Assembly (NCBI GenBank): GCA_016946835.1
Contig: JACVTC010000002.1
Location: 1,990,001 to 2,052,000 of the forward strand
Direction of reading: 5' to 3'
DNA: 62,000 nucleotides
Source: Neocallimastix lanati (nom. inval.)
Lineage: Eukaryota > Neocallimastigomycota > Neocallimastigomycetes > Neocallimastigales > Neocallimastigaceae
The position numbers and the translations under genes were made by a program. Positions 25,441 through 39,683 of this stretch are shown piece by piece (position 1 is the first letter of the stretch; each line of letters starts with the position of its first letter). Below the pieces are notes generated by a model. That model saw only the letters and a program-made list of their open reading frames with translations, was not told the origin of the DNA and did not search any database.

Positions 25441-26755
25441 TTAAAGAATAATGATATTTTATTTAATAAATTAATTACATAGAATTCTTAATAATCATTA
25501 TTATAAAATTAAAAAATTATGTTACTAATAATTATAATTCAACAATCATTTTATTATAATAATTATAAAATTAATTAATCCGGCTATTTTCAAAAAAGAA
25601 AAAACTGTTTTCTAAATAATTAAATTAATTATTATGGGCCATGCATATCATGTATCTAATAGTTATATATTATGCATACTTAGTATAAAAAATAATTGTA
25701 AGAAATTTCCTTTACATTTGAATTAAAAATTTTTCTTACTAATTGGCTAATAATGTCTTTATTAAATATTTATATTACAATATATATTATTCTTATTATT
25801 TTATATTTTCTAATAAATATATTTTATCCATATCAAATATATGTAATAGTTTAAGCGAACTATTAATAATGATTGGTAATAATTATTGATTTTTATTATT
25901 AGTAATCTTCTAGCATATATGTAAAGTATAAAAATAATAATTTTAGGTTAAGCTTTTATTCTTTGTAATATTATTAACATACATAACATATATAATAGAA
26001 ATTATTGCTGATTATTTTCTAGTAAGCTTTTTTCTCAGGGTGCCTCTTCAGTTCCTAACTTTTCTTTGACTTTTAATTAATTTTTTACTCCTTTATACTA
26101 CACATCACTATTTTTTTTTTTTATTTAAATGAAAAAATAAAATAATTCCCAATGTTCTTTTCATCATAATAAATTAATCCTTCTTTTTTCTTTTTTATAA
26201 TAATAAATTATTCCTATTTTTTCTTCTTTTTTTTTTTAAAAAAAAATATTTAATAATAGATCAAATTTTAATTAATTATTAATTTATTTTTTCCCTTGCC
26301 AAGAATAATCTAATGATCTTTCCAAAAATTATACATAGTACAATTTTTTGATGGATATTATCAAAACTGATAGTACTTGTTTTTGCTAAATTAATAAATT
26401 ATTAGGAGGACAATATATTGATAGTAATATTCTATATAGTAAAATCAGTAAGCTAAATAACTATTACAAAATATATGATTAAATATTTATTTGATATTTA
26501 ACACTTTAAGAAATATGATTTATGAGATAAAAAATAATAATATAATGTATATTTAACTATATAATATTAATAATATATTTATATAAATTATTACATATAA
26601 TAACGCAATAACCTTTCTAATTGCTAGAACACTTAATTGCGAATTTCTTGATATTATGTTTATTATTAGTTAACAAAGAATATAAGAGATAGATTTTGTA
26701 CTACTCTTATATATTTGTTTAAAAATTATAATAATTAAGATAATAATAGAAAATA

Positions 26756-27050
26756 TTAATATAAATAATAAATAATAAATAATAAATAATAAATAATAAA
26801 TAATAAATAATAAATAATTAAATAATAAATAATAAATAATAAATAAATTAAATAATAAATAATAAATAATAAATAATAAATAATAAATAATAAATAATAA
26901 ATAATAAACAATAAATAATAAATAATAAATAATAAATAATTAAATAATAAATAATAAATAATAAATAATAAATAATAAATAATAAATAATAAATAATAAA
27001 TAATAAATAATAAATAATAAATAATAAATAATAAACAATAAATAATAAAT
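26756..27050. repeat. (AAATAAT)n heptanucleotide array
   Basis: About 40 imperfect copies of the 7-bp unit AAATAAT. Because 7 is not a multiple of 3, the unit cycles through all frames every 21 bp; on the minus strand it is open in every frame and reads YLLFIIY repeatedly, producing a spurious ORF. Confidence 0.95.
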
Positions 27051-27662
27051 AACAATTGATTTTATTACATTTTTATATACTAAATATAATTATTTATTAT
27101 ATATTCTTTGTTATATGTTCTTATATAATTTATTATTATATATTATACATATTATTTTTTATATTAATTATTAATAATAATTTAATCCTAAATATGATTA
27201 GTTCCATTTTTTATTATTTATTATTATATACCATTTATTATTTATTTTTTGACATATTAAGAAGGTTTTTTCTTTCTCAGTTTTTATATATTTTTTTTAT
27301 ATGAATACAAGAAATGATAGGTCAAATAAAAAACTTAAGATTTTTAAATATTACTTCCAGATATTAAAAAATTGAAAAAAAAAAAAAAAAAAAAAAAAGA
27401 TTTTATTACTATCTATTATCACTTTTTTTAATTTTTTTTTTATCATTATATTATATTTTCATTTTATCAAATATATTATAAGTATAAATCATCAAATAAA
27501 TAAATAAATAAATAATTATTATTATAATAAACAATATAAACTTTCTTTATTATGATATTCATTTTTTTATATCCTTTTCTCATATGTCTAATTTATAGTA
27601 AAGTTGATAAATAGATTATTAAAAAGTGATAAATTTTCGAATAGTAAAATGGAACTGACGTA

Positions 27663-28560
27663 TTTAATAAATAATAATAAATAATAAATAATAAATAAAA
27701 AATAATAAATAATAATATAAATAATAAATAATAAATAATAAATAATAAATAATAAATAATAAATAAAAAATAATAAATAATAATATAAATAATAAATAAT
27801 AAATAATAAATAATAAATAATAAATAATAAATAATAAATAATAAATAATAAATAATAAATAATAAATAATAAATAATAAATAATAAATAATAAATAATAA
27901 ATAATAAATAATAAATAATAAATAATAAATAATAAATAATAAATAATAAATAATAAATAATAAATAATAAATAATAAATAATAAATAATAAATAATAAAT
28001 AATAAATAATAAATAATAAATAATAAATAATAAATAATAAATAATAAATAATAAATAATAAATAATAAATAATAAATAATAAATAATAAATAATAAATAA
28101 TAAATAATAAATAATAAATAATAAATAATAAATAATAAATAATAAATAATAAATAATAAATAATAAATAATAAATAATAAATAATAAATAATAAATAATA
28201 AATAATAAATAATAAATAATAAATAATAAATAATAAATAATAAATAATAAATAATAAATAATAAATAATAAATAATAAATAATAAATAATAAATAATAAA
28301 TAATAAATAATAAATAATAAATAATAAATAATAAATAATAAATAATAAATAATAAATAATAAATAATAAATAATAAATAATAAATAATAAATAATAAATA
28401 ATAAATAATAAATAATAAATAATAAATAATAAATAATAAATAATAAATAATAAATAATAAATAATAAATAATAAATAATAAATAATAAATAATAAATAAT
28501 AAATAATAAATAATAAATAATAAATAATAAATAATAAATAAATAATAAATAATAAATAAT
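27663..28560. repeat. Large (AAATAAT)n heptanucleotide array, about 0.9 kb
   Basis: The same AAATAAT unit as at 26.8 kb extends over about 900 bp, more than 100 copies, and is almost perfect from about 27783 to 28545. Small variants near 27690-27790 (AAAAAATAAT, AATATAAAT) mark the older edge, while the centre is homogeneous. Confidence 0.95.
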
Positions 28561-31500
28561 TAATTTATATTTATAAATATAATAAAAATAATTATGTAAT
28601 TAGATTTGATATAAATATTAAAAACAACAAATAACAAATAAAAAAAAAAATTTCTTTTATTAATTCCTTATTACATCATTAAAGGTAAATGAGTATTTGT
28701 ATACATTTACATTTATATCTACATTTAATTATATTAACATTGATTTATTTTTTTTCATTAATCAATAATATTTATATATATATTTATTAATATTGATTAA
28801 TATTTATATATAAATCTTTATTTATCCATGTTACAACACATATAAATAAAATGATATATTATATTTTATTAATTAGTTATACTATTTAATTCTATTATAA
28901 TTTTTATATATTATATATAACATTATTAAATTATATATTATTAAATTATATAACATTAAATTATATATGATTAAATTAAATATGATTAAATTAAATATGA
29001 TTAAATTATTATTACATATTATATCTAATTTCTATTCCATCCCATATAATAATAATAGTCTAATTATTTTTATTATTTTTAAATACTTTAATTAAATTTA
29101 AATATTTTATTTTGTTTAATCTAAAAAAAAATTTTATTTTTTTTAAATATTTCTTATATTATATGTATACTATTAATATATATTGCTTTTTTATTATTTT
29201 ATGACATCCTTTTAAAACTATCCATATATACAATATATATAATATATACAATATATATAATATATACAATATATATAATATAGTAATGCCCATATTTTAT
29301 TATTAATTTTGGTTGTGTTTATTTTACTGGTTAGGTTAGATCGATAAATTAGGAAAAGGAAGCTCAACTATTTAATTATAATCATATTAAATATTAAATG
29401 CCGCATTTTTAGTGGTTTCATTTGCGGAATTTTTATTTTTAATTTCTATTTTAAAATTTTAAATTAAACATTATTTAATTATTAATAATTTTCCATTTTT
29501 TTTTTTTTTATTTTTAATATTATTTTATATTTTATATTAGTTCTGTTTTTATTTTATCTTAATATTATTTTGTTTGTTTTTTTTTATTCACTCTTTCCAA
29601 AAAAAACTTTTATAAATAAGTATTTATAGCATAGAAGAAGATCATACATATTGAAGTTTTTCTTTTCATTTTTATATTGTAATATTAATAATAAATACTA
29701 CTTTTATTAATTGATAGATTAGTATTTAAAATTTAAAAAAAAAATAGTTTATATGACTATAAATTTTCTAAAATGTAGCTATAAAAACTTTAATAATCAT
29801 TATTTCTTATAGTGTTTTCTATTTAATTATATATAAGTCATATCATTTATTATAATATATTTCAATTCTTATTTCTTATAATTATATATTAAAATCTATT
29901 ATTAATTATTTGATTATTTTATTTATAATAATATTATTAGTAATATCACTCATTCTTTAATATTTGTTTTAGTTTGTCTAATATTATTAATTTTTATTTA
30001 TTTTGTTCATTTATTTGTTACTTCTAGTTTTTATCCTATTTATTATAATAATTATCAAATTATTTATATATTATTACTTTAATTATAATTTATATATATA
30101 ATATTAAATATATAATTATTTATTATAATTATATATATATTAATATTAAATATATAATTATTTATTATAATTATATATATAATATTAAATATATAACTAT
30201 TTATTATAATTATATATATATATAAATTTATATATAAATTATTATTTAATTATTTTTTAGTTATTAGAAGTTTTAAAAAGAGTTAACTTTTAATTCCTTT
30301 TTTTTTTCTTTATTTTCATTATTCATTTACCATTTCATTATTCTATTTTAGTTCCTCCAAACTTCTTAAGTTATTTAATTTAAAAAAATTTTTTTTTTTT
30401 TTTACTCTTTTAAACCTAAATTAATTAATTTTTATTAAATTAAATTTTAATAAATAATTATGAACAGCATAAAAAAAAATATAAAAAAGAGAAAATATAA
30501 AAAAAATTTTTTTTATTTTTTTTTAATTATTAAAATTAAAAATTTTTTAATTTTTTTTTTAATTAATTTTTTCTTAAATTTTATTTTATGCTTTTTTTTT
30601 TTATTTTTTTTTTTTAAAATAATCAAATCAAATTATTATCATAATAATTATTATTATTATTATTTTTATAAAGTTTTTAATTATTAATTTTTTTTTTTTT
30701 TTTTTAAATTGTAATATAAAAAACCTTTTCATTATAGAAGTTTACAAGTTTAAATAAAAGTATAGTATACTAATGTAATCCTTTTATTTTTATTTTATTT
30801 TTAATTATTTATAATTATTATTATGAAATAAATTTATATTTATAGAATTGTTAAAAACTTTACACTTCATTAAGAATTTTAAAATATTGATAAGATAAAA
30901 ATAACATATAAAATGAAATTTAATAATATAAAAAAAAAAATTTAATTTTTTTTACATTATTTATTAATATGAATATATTTATTATAGAACAAAGTTTTTA
31001 GATATTTAATTTAATTATTACTTATATATTAAATATGAATTAATTTTTTTTTTTTTTTTATTTTCACTTTTATTAAAAAAAAATTTATATCATATTATTT
31101 TATAAAACATATTTTACATCTGTTAAATTAAAAGTAAAATATAATCAAATAAAATATAAAGTAATTTATTACATCTAGTTAGATTGCTGTTTTTTAATTT
31201 TATTTTTTTTTCCAAAATAATTATTCTCTTATAATTTATTAATTACATTTGCTATTTATCAATCTAAAAAAGTAATAATTTATAAAATAAATTAATAAAA
31301 AATTATTCTTTCTATATTTGGGTTATTGTATATTTTATTTTATTTTATTTTTTTTAATAATTAAAAATAGATATTAATATATTATAATTTAAAATTAATC
31401 ATAATAAAATAATTAAAAAAAGCAAAAAAAAGAAAAAAAAAAAGAAAAAAAGAAAATAAATAAAGTAAATAAAATAAAATAATAAAAAAAAAAAAATAAA

Positions 31501-31701
31501 TTAGCAATAATAATAAGATAAAATATTTAAATATAATTTTTAAATTTAATTAGCAAAAAAAAAAAAAAAAAAAAAATAGAAATAGAAATAATAAAAAAGA
31601 AGAATAGATAAGTTGCTTTAGAAATATAAATTAGAATAATATTAATAGAATATAATAGCAGTATTACAAAAAATAACTAATTTATAATAATTGTTTAAAA
31701 G

Positions 31702-31763
<62 letters not shown>

Positions 31764-31911
31764 ACATCTTTTAAAAAATAGTGTCATATAAATAAAATAT
31801 AATATATAAATTAATTAAAAAAATATATATATTAATTAATTATTATTAAATAATAATAAAATAGTACTAAAAGTAGTGAAGAAGATATAAAAAATAAAAA
31901 AGGAACTGATA

Positions 31912-34900
31912 ATGTCTTCAGCTAAAGCAGAAAAAACGACTTATTCTCAAAAGAAGAAACAACAGCAAAAACAAAATGTTATTCGTAACAATGAAGATTT
32001 AGAAGGATTTGGAAATGACTCAGTTTTTAATACGCTATCCAATATTGATAATAAAGAGCAAAAGAAAAATAATGATAATTTCCTTCCAAAAAAAAATTCC
32101 AAAGAAAACTCATCAAACAATGATACAAATTCTCCAAAGACCCCCCAAAAGGATCAAAATACCTTAACAAAAACTGCTCCAATTGAAGATTTATCTAAAT
32201 TAGTAGTGAGTGACTTTATTAAACAAAATATTAATATTAGCGATGATGAAGAAGATCAAGTTAACCAAATGAAGAAGCTTTGTAATTTTATTGAAACCGA
32301 AATTACAAATAAATTATACTGCACCACCACTAAATTTTCTTATAAGACATTTGATATTGATAGTCCAGAATTTAAAGGTATTACAGAATAGCTTTATTTG
32401 AAAAGTTTTTTTTTTATTTTTATTTTTACCAATAATAATTGTAGAAGGTGTTCTAAATGGTAGAATATTTTTATTAAGATATAAACTTTTTTTTTTAAAA
32501 AAATAATATAAAACCAGAGATTCCTCTCAATATTAATAAATTTTATAAAAATAACATAATTATCAATATCTATTTTTGTTGATTAGTTAATTAATATAGA
32601 ATATATATTATTAAAATTTAAAAATTAATATTCATTTTTTTTTTAAAAAAAAATTACAAAAATTTATTCGGTTTATGTTATACTAATACGCTTTCTTATA
32701 ATAATAATTAATAGGTCCAATTAGTTATTTAGCTCCAAAACAAAGAAAGGAAATTGAAAATGTATTTAAGAAGTGTAAAGAGTCTGCTGTTTGGAATTTA
32801 TTTGTTTTAATATCAAAGTGTATTTTTGTTGGTGAAACAAAGGGTAAATAGTATGATTTTTTTAATAGTTTTTTTTTTTAATTATATGTTTAAACTCAAT
32901 AATTAAAATTTACATATATATATATATTTATTATTCGTTATAGATAATAGTTCTCAAAAGTTAGTTTCTTCTACTATAGCTTATCAAGTAAATAATCTAA
33001 CATTAATATTTCATTATAAAAAAAATTTATTAAATAGTTTATAATAGAACTAGGAAACTACTTATTCATAAAAAAAAAAATCTTTATTTTGTTTTAAATT
33101 TTTTTTTTTTTGCTTTTAGATTTGTGTTCAAATTATTTCCAATTTATATCCAGGTATCTTTTACAAACCTGGAAAGCAAGGAAAACTTATTTATGATCAA
33201 GTCATTGGTCATCGTAAAGAGACCATAGAAAAATTACAAGCTATGGGTAAATAAATAAATTGATATAGATAATTTAATAATATGATTATTAGGATAATAA
33301 TAATAAAAATAGTAAATAATAAAGATAATAATATTAAAAGTAGTAATAGTTATAATAATAAATATAAATATAGAAATAAATATGAATATTAATTATATCA
33401 ATAATATTTATAATATTAAATATTTATTTTTAATTGTAAAATAATAATATTTGATAATAAATCACTATATATTAAAAATTGGTAAACAATAGGAAATACC
33501 ATAATTTGGATTAGTAGTCAACAAAAATGTAAGGTGAATAAAAAGGAGATTAATTGTCCAGAATATATAGCTTTTTGGATGAAATATTTCTTAAATACAT
33601 TAGCTTCTCAAGATACATCGAATGTTGTAAAGAATCAATCTGTAAAATTATTAAATAAAACTATTGATGGGTAAATTGTCCATAATAAATATATATATCT
33701 TTTGCTTTATATTTTTAAATATATAATTAAAAACTAGACCTAGACTATAATATTATTTATTAAAAAATTAAGAATAATATATCATATAATATCAGAAAAT
33801 ACTATAAATTTATATATTAATTATCAAACTTTTTTTTTTTTTGTACAATTCTTTTATTTTAGTGTCAAGAATAATAAAAATCATTTAGATATTAAGATTA
33901 AGATTCCATTAGAAACTTTTATCGCCTTTGCCGCTATTGTAAATGATGAAAATATTGTTTCACAAATGAAGGTATTAAAAAAATTATTATTTAAAAATAA
34001 AATAATTTATCATAAAACTAACTAATTTTATTAAATATAAACAAAAAATATTAAAAATAACAAAATGAGAACTCAATTTAATACTAATTATTATATTTAC
34101 AAATAAAATATTATAATTTATTATATATATTTTTTTCCCTAAATCAATATTTAGAAAAATAATTCATTATATAATGAGTAAATAAATCAAAAGATAATTT
34201 TATTTATTTTTATCATTTATATATAATTTATAGTAAAAAAATATATATCTTTTATATAAATAATATATCTAATATTTTTTTTATAATATTTAAAAGCGTC
34301 ATGAAAGCCTACAATTCATTAAAGTCTTTATTATTTGATAAATCATCTGATCTCGTAGAATTTAATGTTCCAAATGTTAATGTATTTAACAAACTTTATA
34401 GTCTTTTATCTGATCCAAAATATAATAAAGCTGTTTATCATGAAGTAAATATCAATATGTTAATTTTTATAGTCTTGATGAATGGCAATGCCATATTATT
34501 GAATAAAAGATGATGATTTCAAATAATATTTATATATAATATATTTTATTATTTTATGTTTAATATTTTTTATTTTATTTTAATCTATTTATTTTTTTTT
34601 TTTATTTTTATTAACTAATTAATATTTATTTATTTTCATTTTAATTTATTTATTTATATTTTATTATAATTTTAATTTTTTAATCTTTATTTTATTATAT
34701 ATTTATATATTAATTATTTATGATTATGATTATTTATTATTAAATAATATATTTTTTATAATAATATTAAAATTAGTTTGTAAATATTCTTGTTTTAACT
34801 TTTGGAAAAGAAAATTCTTTATTTGATACTTGGGAAAATACTTACCAAAAATATCAACCAAGTAACATTACTCGTTCAAATGATATTATTAAAGAAATTA

Positions 34901-37692
34901 AGAATCAACAAACTGAATTCCTTAATAATAAGAAGCGCTCTCTTGAAAATAATTGTTGGAAAGAAGTAGGAATATTAAAATAAATTAAATATTAAATTTT
35001 ATTTTATTTTATTTTTAATTTTATTTATTTATTTTTTTTTTTTTTTGATTTTAATTATTAATTAATTTTAAATTTTTTTCTCACTACTAAAATATCTATT
35101 GATATCTGTGAAATAATTAATGATTAATAGATTGGTAATGTTAAATATATATCTATATTTATATAAAAATTTATAAAAATCATTATTTATAAAAATATAT
35201 TTTTCAAAAAATAATAATATTAAAAAAAAAAAAAAAAAAGATAATTATATTAATATAACATTATTTTTATATATATTAATTTTAATATAATTTTTTTTTT
35301 ACCTAATTTTTTATTATTTGTTTCAATTTATTAATTAAATTATTAATCATAAATAGATAATAGTCGTTTAAGAAATGTTTTATATACTTTGCTTGGTAAG
35401 AATGAAGAATATCGTAATAAGAAAAACGAAAATGAAATTAATGAAATGAATAAGAATATTAGAGTATGTATTTTATTTTTTTTTATAATAAACTGAAGTA
35501 ATTTTTAAATTGATAAATATAACAATTCAATACACACTTAATTAAATTTATAATTTATAAAAACAAAATATATATATATATATATAACGTATAAATTATT
35601 AAAAAATTAAATAAATCAAATCAATTTTATTAAAAAAAAAAATTCTTTTTTTTCCCTTAAAATTTAATAAAAAATAAAAACAATAAAAAAATAGGCTGTT
35701 CTTGATAAAACTACCAGAAGTAAAAGTGATGATGGTTTCTTTAATGGCTTTTTAATGAAATTATTAAGAAGATCTATTTTATTAGTTTTATTAATTAGTT
35801 TATCCTTACATATTCTTGATAGTGTTGATAATTATAATTCTGCTGGAAAGGGTGCTGATTCCAAATTTGAAGTTCCAGTAGGTCATCCACAAGTTAAGCC
35901 TGGAGCTGATATATCTAAATGTCCATATCATAACTTTAGAAATAAATACACTAATTGTAATCAGTGTCATCCAATTATTAAGTATGTCTATGACAGTATG
36001 GATGAACCCTACAAGCTTGTTGAAAAAAATGTTGTTATTCCAGCGTATGAAAAAGTATGGAAACCATATATTTCTAAGGCTTACATGAAAGGTATTGAAA
36101 AAGGTTTTATTCCATCTTATAGAAAGTCCAGAAACATTATGTCTAATAATGTAATTCAAAAAGCTTCCAAAGTTTATGATACCTATTTAAAAGAACATGT
36201 AGATAAAGCCAATGAAAATGTCTTTAAACCAGCTATGTATGTTAGTCTTAAATATCTTGATCAAGCTTACACTAATCTTAAGCCAGCTACTATTAAGGCT
36301 AAGAACATCTTGGTTAATGATGTCGTTAATCCATCCCTTCCATATATTAATAGAGCTAAGGTTAGAGCCATTCAATATGGTAATCGATTTTTAGATGTTC
36401 TTGCTGAAATACCATACAAAAAGTTAATGAAGACTAGTGCCAGTAATATCCTAAGATTTATTGGTTACACAGAAAGGGAAATGGAAAATACTTATCGTTT
36501 CTCTAAACCTTACACTCAAAAGTATTGGAATTCTTTTTCTAAAAAAATGGACACTTTAATGAAACAAGATAATGTTCAAAAGGTTCTTGCTAATCCATAT
36601 GTTAAAACAACAACTGATGCTATGAAGGATGCCTATCGTATTAGTAGTTATAATGCTAAGGCAGTCTATGTCTTCTTAACTGGAAGAGGACCACAAGTAA
36701 GCAATTCTAAAAATTGGAAAAGAGCTACTGAAATAGTTAGTGTAAAGAAAGATATTAAGAATGTTATTAAGTCAACTAAGAATTTCTTTAGAGAAATTAT
36801 CTTAGAATTAGAAAAAGAAGAAGGAGCAACTGTTCATTCTGGAAAACCACGTACTGTTAAGGTCATTAAAGATTCCCGTATCAATGATGGATCTGTCTTA
36901 CCATCTAAAAAAAGAAGTCCAAAGTTAGCTGATAGTTTTAGGGATAACTCAAATTCTGGTAAAAGAGGATATAAGGTTGTTCCAAAAAAAAATCAAGAAA
37001 AAACAAATCAAAATGTTAACGATAAAAGATCTGAAAAAATTGCCATGAAGGATAGAACTGAAAATATTGCAAAACAACTTGCTAAGGAAAAGGCAAAAAT
37101 TAAGCAAGAAGTTAAACGTATTGCTAAGGAAAATTTTGAAAATAATGGTTCCCAACAAAAAATCTCTTCTAAAATCATAGCTAAAGCGAAGTTAGATGCC
37201 ACAAAGCAAGTAATCTTGGAAAAAGCCAATGAAAATACTAAGCAAGTTGTTAAGGAACACGTTGAAAAAGCAAAAAAATTAGCAAAGAAAGAAGCATTTA
37301 AACAACTTGCTAAGGAAAAAGTTGTTGAAGCTTCAAAGAACGATGATAATGAAAAGAGAGGTAAAAGTAAGCAAATCCATAAGGAAAAAATGAGAGCTGC
37401 TAAGCAAGCTGCTCAAAAACAACTTGCTAAAAAAAATTTAGAAGCAAGCAAGAAAATTATAAAGGATAAGGCAAGAGCTAATACCAAGCAAGTTGTAAAA
37501 GAACATGCTGAAGCTGCTAAAAGACTTATTAAAGAAAAGGCTAGAGTTGATGCTAAGCAAGTTGTAAAGGAGCATGCTGAAGCTGTAAAGAAAATTATTA
37601 AAGATAAAGCTAGTATTAATGCTAAACAAGTTGTAAAGGAACATGCTGAAACTGCTAAAAGACTTGCAAAAGAAAGAGCTTTAAACAAATAA
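31912..37692 (+). CDS. TMEM214-like ER membrane protein with long Lys/Ala-rich repeat tail
   Basis: Exons 31912-32377, 32715-32843, 32944-32987, 33120-33246, 33493-33670, 33863-33971, about 34297-34444, 34777-34965, 35357-35463 and 35695-37692. After a disordered N-terminus (MSSAKAEKTTYSQKKKQQQK), an alpha-helical region includes YQICVQIISNLYPGIFY and NTIIWISSQQKC, then PEYIAFWMKYFLNTL. It resembles the TMEM214 (DUF2359) family in order and spacing. The last exon has one strong membrane helix (SILLVLLISLSLHILDS), then a Cys-containing putatively lumenal region (CPYHNFRNKYTNCNQC). About 200 residues of repeats built on AKQVVKEHAEAAKRLIKEKA follow. Animal TMEM214 is an ER protein linked to stress apoptosis; the long repeat tail is extra. 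Junctions into exons 7 and 9 do not keep phase with canonical sites, so borders there are unsure. Confidence 0.55.
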
Positions 37693-38091
37693 ATAAATAA
37701 AGAATAAAAAAATAAAAAAAAATTATCATTTTGAGAGTAAAAAGAACATGAAAGAAAGAAAGAATGAAAGAATAAAAAAAAAAAAAAAAAAAAAAAAAGA
37801 TGGTTACTTTTATAGTAATAATATATCTATGATTAAAAAAAAAAAAAAAAAAAAGAAAAGAAACAATAGAATATTATATAAACTATAAAATTAATTTCTT
37901 TTTTTTTTTTTTTTTTTTTTTTTTCCTTTATTTATTTTATTTTAATTTAAATATTTATATATATATATATATATATGTATTTTTTATAATATTATTTTTA
38001 TTGATAAATTATTATTATTTTATTTTATGTTTAATTTCTAATAATAATAATATTATTATTATTTATTTTATTTTATTAATTAAAAAAGTTC

Positions 38092-38137
<46 letters not shown>

Positions 38138-38395
38138 CAATTATAATGAAGAAAAAAAAAAAAAAATTTTTTTTATTATATAAATTATTATTAATAGTAA
38201 TACTTTTTTTTTTTTTTTTATTTTTATTTTTATACATATAAATTAAAAAAGTATTAATAAATAAAAATAAATAAATAAATAATTTGATAATTTATTGTCC
38301 ATATTTTATTAAATTTATATTTTATATAATATAGATCAGCTTTACAGTAAAGAAGGTGCTTAAATAATAAATTTTTTTTTTTTTTTTTTGTTTTT
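37693..38395. other. Intergenic AT tract
   Basis: A/T-rich with poly-A tracts near 37772-37798 and 38095-38134 and a poly-T near 37900-37924. A small GC-bearing patch at 38335-38362 (AGATCAGCTTTACAG) could be a terminal exon (DQLYSKEGA, stop), but nothing upstream connects to it. Confidence 0.4.
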
Positions 38396-38545
38396 GTTTT
38401 TGTTTTATTTTTATTTTTATTTTTATTTTTATTTTTATTTTTATTTTTATTTTTATTTTTATTTTTATTTTTATTTTTATTTTTATTTTTATTTTTATTT
38501 TTATTTTTATTTTTATTTTTATTTTTATTTTTATTTTTATTTTTA

Positions 38546-38576
<31 letters not shown>

Positions 38577-38598
38577 TTTATTTTTATTTTTATTTTTA

Positions 38599-38629
<31 letters not shown>

Positions 38630-38677
38630 TTTATTTTTATTTTTATTTTTATTTTTATTTTTATTTTTATTTTTACA
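38396..38677. repeat. (ATTTTT)n hexanucleotide array
   Basis: About 46 copies of ATTTTT with two shortened units. It reads FYFYFY or FIFIFI on the plus strand, a spurious ORF. It sits directly at the distal end of the inverted LINE segment, which may have been truncated or mis-assembled there. Confidence 0.95.
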
Positions 38678-38716
38678 GTCTCCCTGTCATTATGGAGAGA
38701 ATCCTCTTTTCGGATT

Positions 38717-39067
38717 TCATATATATATATACCTGGTTCTATTATGATTAACATTGCTAAATGTGCGTATCCTTGAAGTAATCTTCCATTTTATTCTTTT
38801 AACAGGTAAGTGCTTAGTAATCAAATAAATAACCTTCAAATAATCCGTATAATTATTATAGTTAACTCTTAGGATGAAGTAGTTTTCCATATTAATATAG
38901 TGTTTTTTAACGATTCCATGAACAACTTCATTACAATTTGATATCTTTTTGCTTAAAAATTCCCATAGTCTACTTTCAGTCCAAGATTCAAGATCATGAA
39001 TGAAAATTAAAACAAATTTATCATGGTCAGGACCATAAAGTCGCAGACCTCTTCGTATAGTTGACAT
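38717..39067 (-). CDS. LINE N-terminal (ORF1-like) domain, inverted relative to the LINE body
   Basis: A 116-residue open frame starts MSTIRRGLRLYGPDHDK. Its core FVLIFIHDLESW ... ESRLWEFLSKK ... NMENYFILRVNY ... KWKITSRIRTFS is clearly homologous to the decayed sequence just upstream of the endonuclease in the LINE copy at 43.9-44.2 kb (FIHDL, SKLWKFLSK, NMENYFILRISY, KVRTFSYAKK). It is therefore a LINE-encoded domain, in that copy in frame with the endonuclease. Alternating beta-like and helical segments would suit a small RNA-binding fold, but I cannot assign a family. Homology ends at RTFS; the rest of the frame runs into unrelated sequence next to the hexanucleotide array. Confidence 0.7.
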   Translation of the reverse strand: MSTIRRGLRLYGPDHDKFVLIFIHDLESWTESRLWEFLSKKISNCNEVVHGIVKKHYINMENYFILRVNYNNYTDYLKVIYLITKHLPVKRIKWKITSRIRTFSNVNHNRTRYIYI

Positions 39068-39683
39068 AATAAAATAAAAAACTTATCTATATTAATAAAA
39101 GGTAAGTGTAATATAAAAATAAAAAAATAAAATTAGTAAAAAATTAAAAAATTAAAAAAAATAAAAATTTATTGCTGTTGTCTTCTCTTTCGTGTATATT
39201 GTTTTCTAAAACTTGTTTGTTTTTCTTTCTTTTTGTGTTGACTAGTTTTTAATTAATGATTTTCAATTATAAATTCCTGTTTTATGTAAAAATTTCTGTA
39301 AAATAATCATATATAATATAAAATTTAAATATTAATGAAATAATAGTTGTGAAAAACTATAAAAAGATTCCCATCCATTAAATAATGTCTCAAACACAAG
39401 CTTTGGAGTGAATCAATCTCCTACATTTCCATTTTACAATAGCTACATGAGAGTATAAATAATACTATAGAAAAAAACATATACAAAATAATGCTAAAGT
39501 AAAAAATACAATAGATTCATTACAATGATAATATGTAGAAACTACATGAAATTATTAATTATACAACTCCAATGTTACTACATATCCAGTTTAAGACATT
39601 ATAGAACGTCAAGTTCACTTTCTACAGTCTTCCAGTATTCCAGATTTCTCTCTTCGTACTAGAAGCCACTTTAGAAAGGATAA

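Larger units (their letters stand above)
25441..31911. other. 6.5-kb gene-free AT-rich region
   Basis: Apart from two heptanucleotide arrays listed separately, nothing coding is supported. Composition is nearly all A/T. A few GC-bearing patches near 25620-26060 and 29300-29440 have no ORF. The latter includes CCGCA and TGCGG that could pair across about 20 bases. A poly-A tract of about 50 bases lies near 31709-31760. Confidence 0.5.

Noticed and set aside
26756-27055. Open frame of repeated YLLFIIY on the minus strand (also at 51288-51692)
   Set aside because: It is only the translation of the AAATAAT microsatellite, which has no stop on that strand in any frame.
27663-28560. CRISPR-like array
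   Set aside because: The unit is a 7-bp uninterrupted microsatellite without spacers in a eukaryotic genome.
30460-30687. 75-codon Lys/Phe/Ile/Tyr frame
   Set aside because: Composition is that of random A/T sequence with poly-A and poly-T tracts; no splice or homology support.
36187-37688. Several minus-strand frames of 62-117 codons
   Set aside because: They are antisense to the last exon of the TMEM214-like gene.
38388-38747. Open frame of alternating Phe-Tyr and Phe-Ile
   Set aside because: Translation of the ATTTTT array; no real protein composition.
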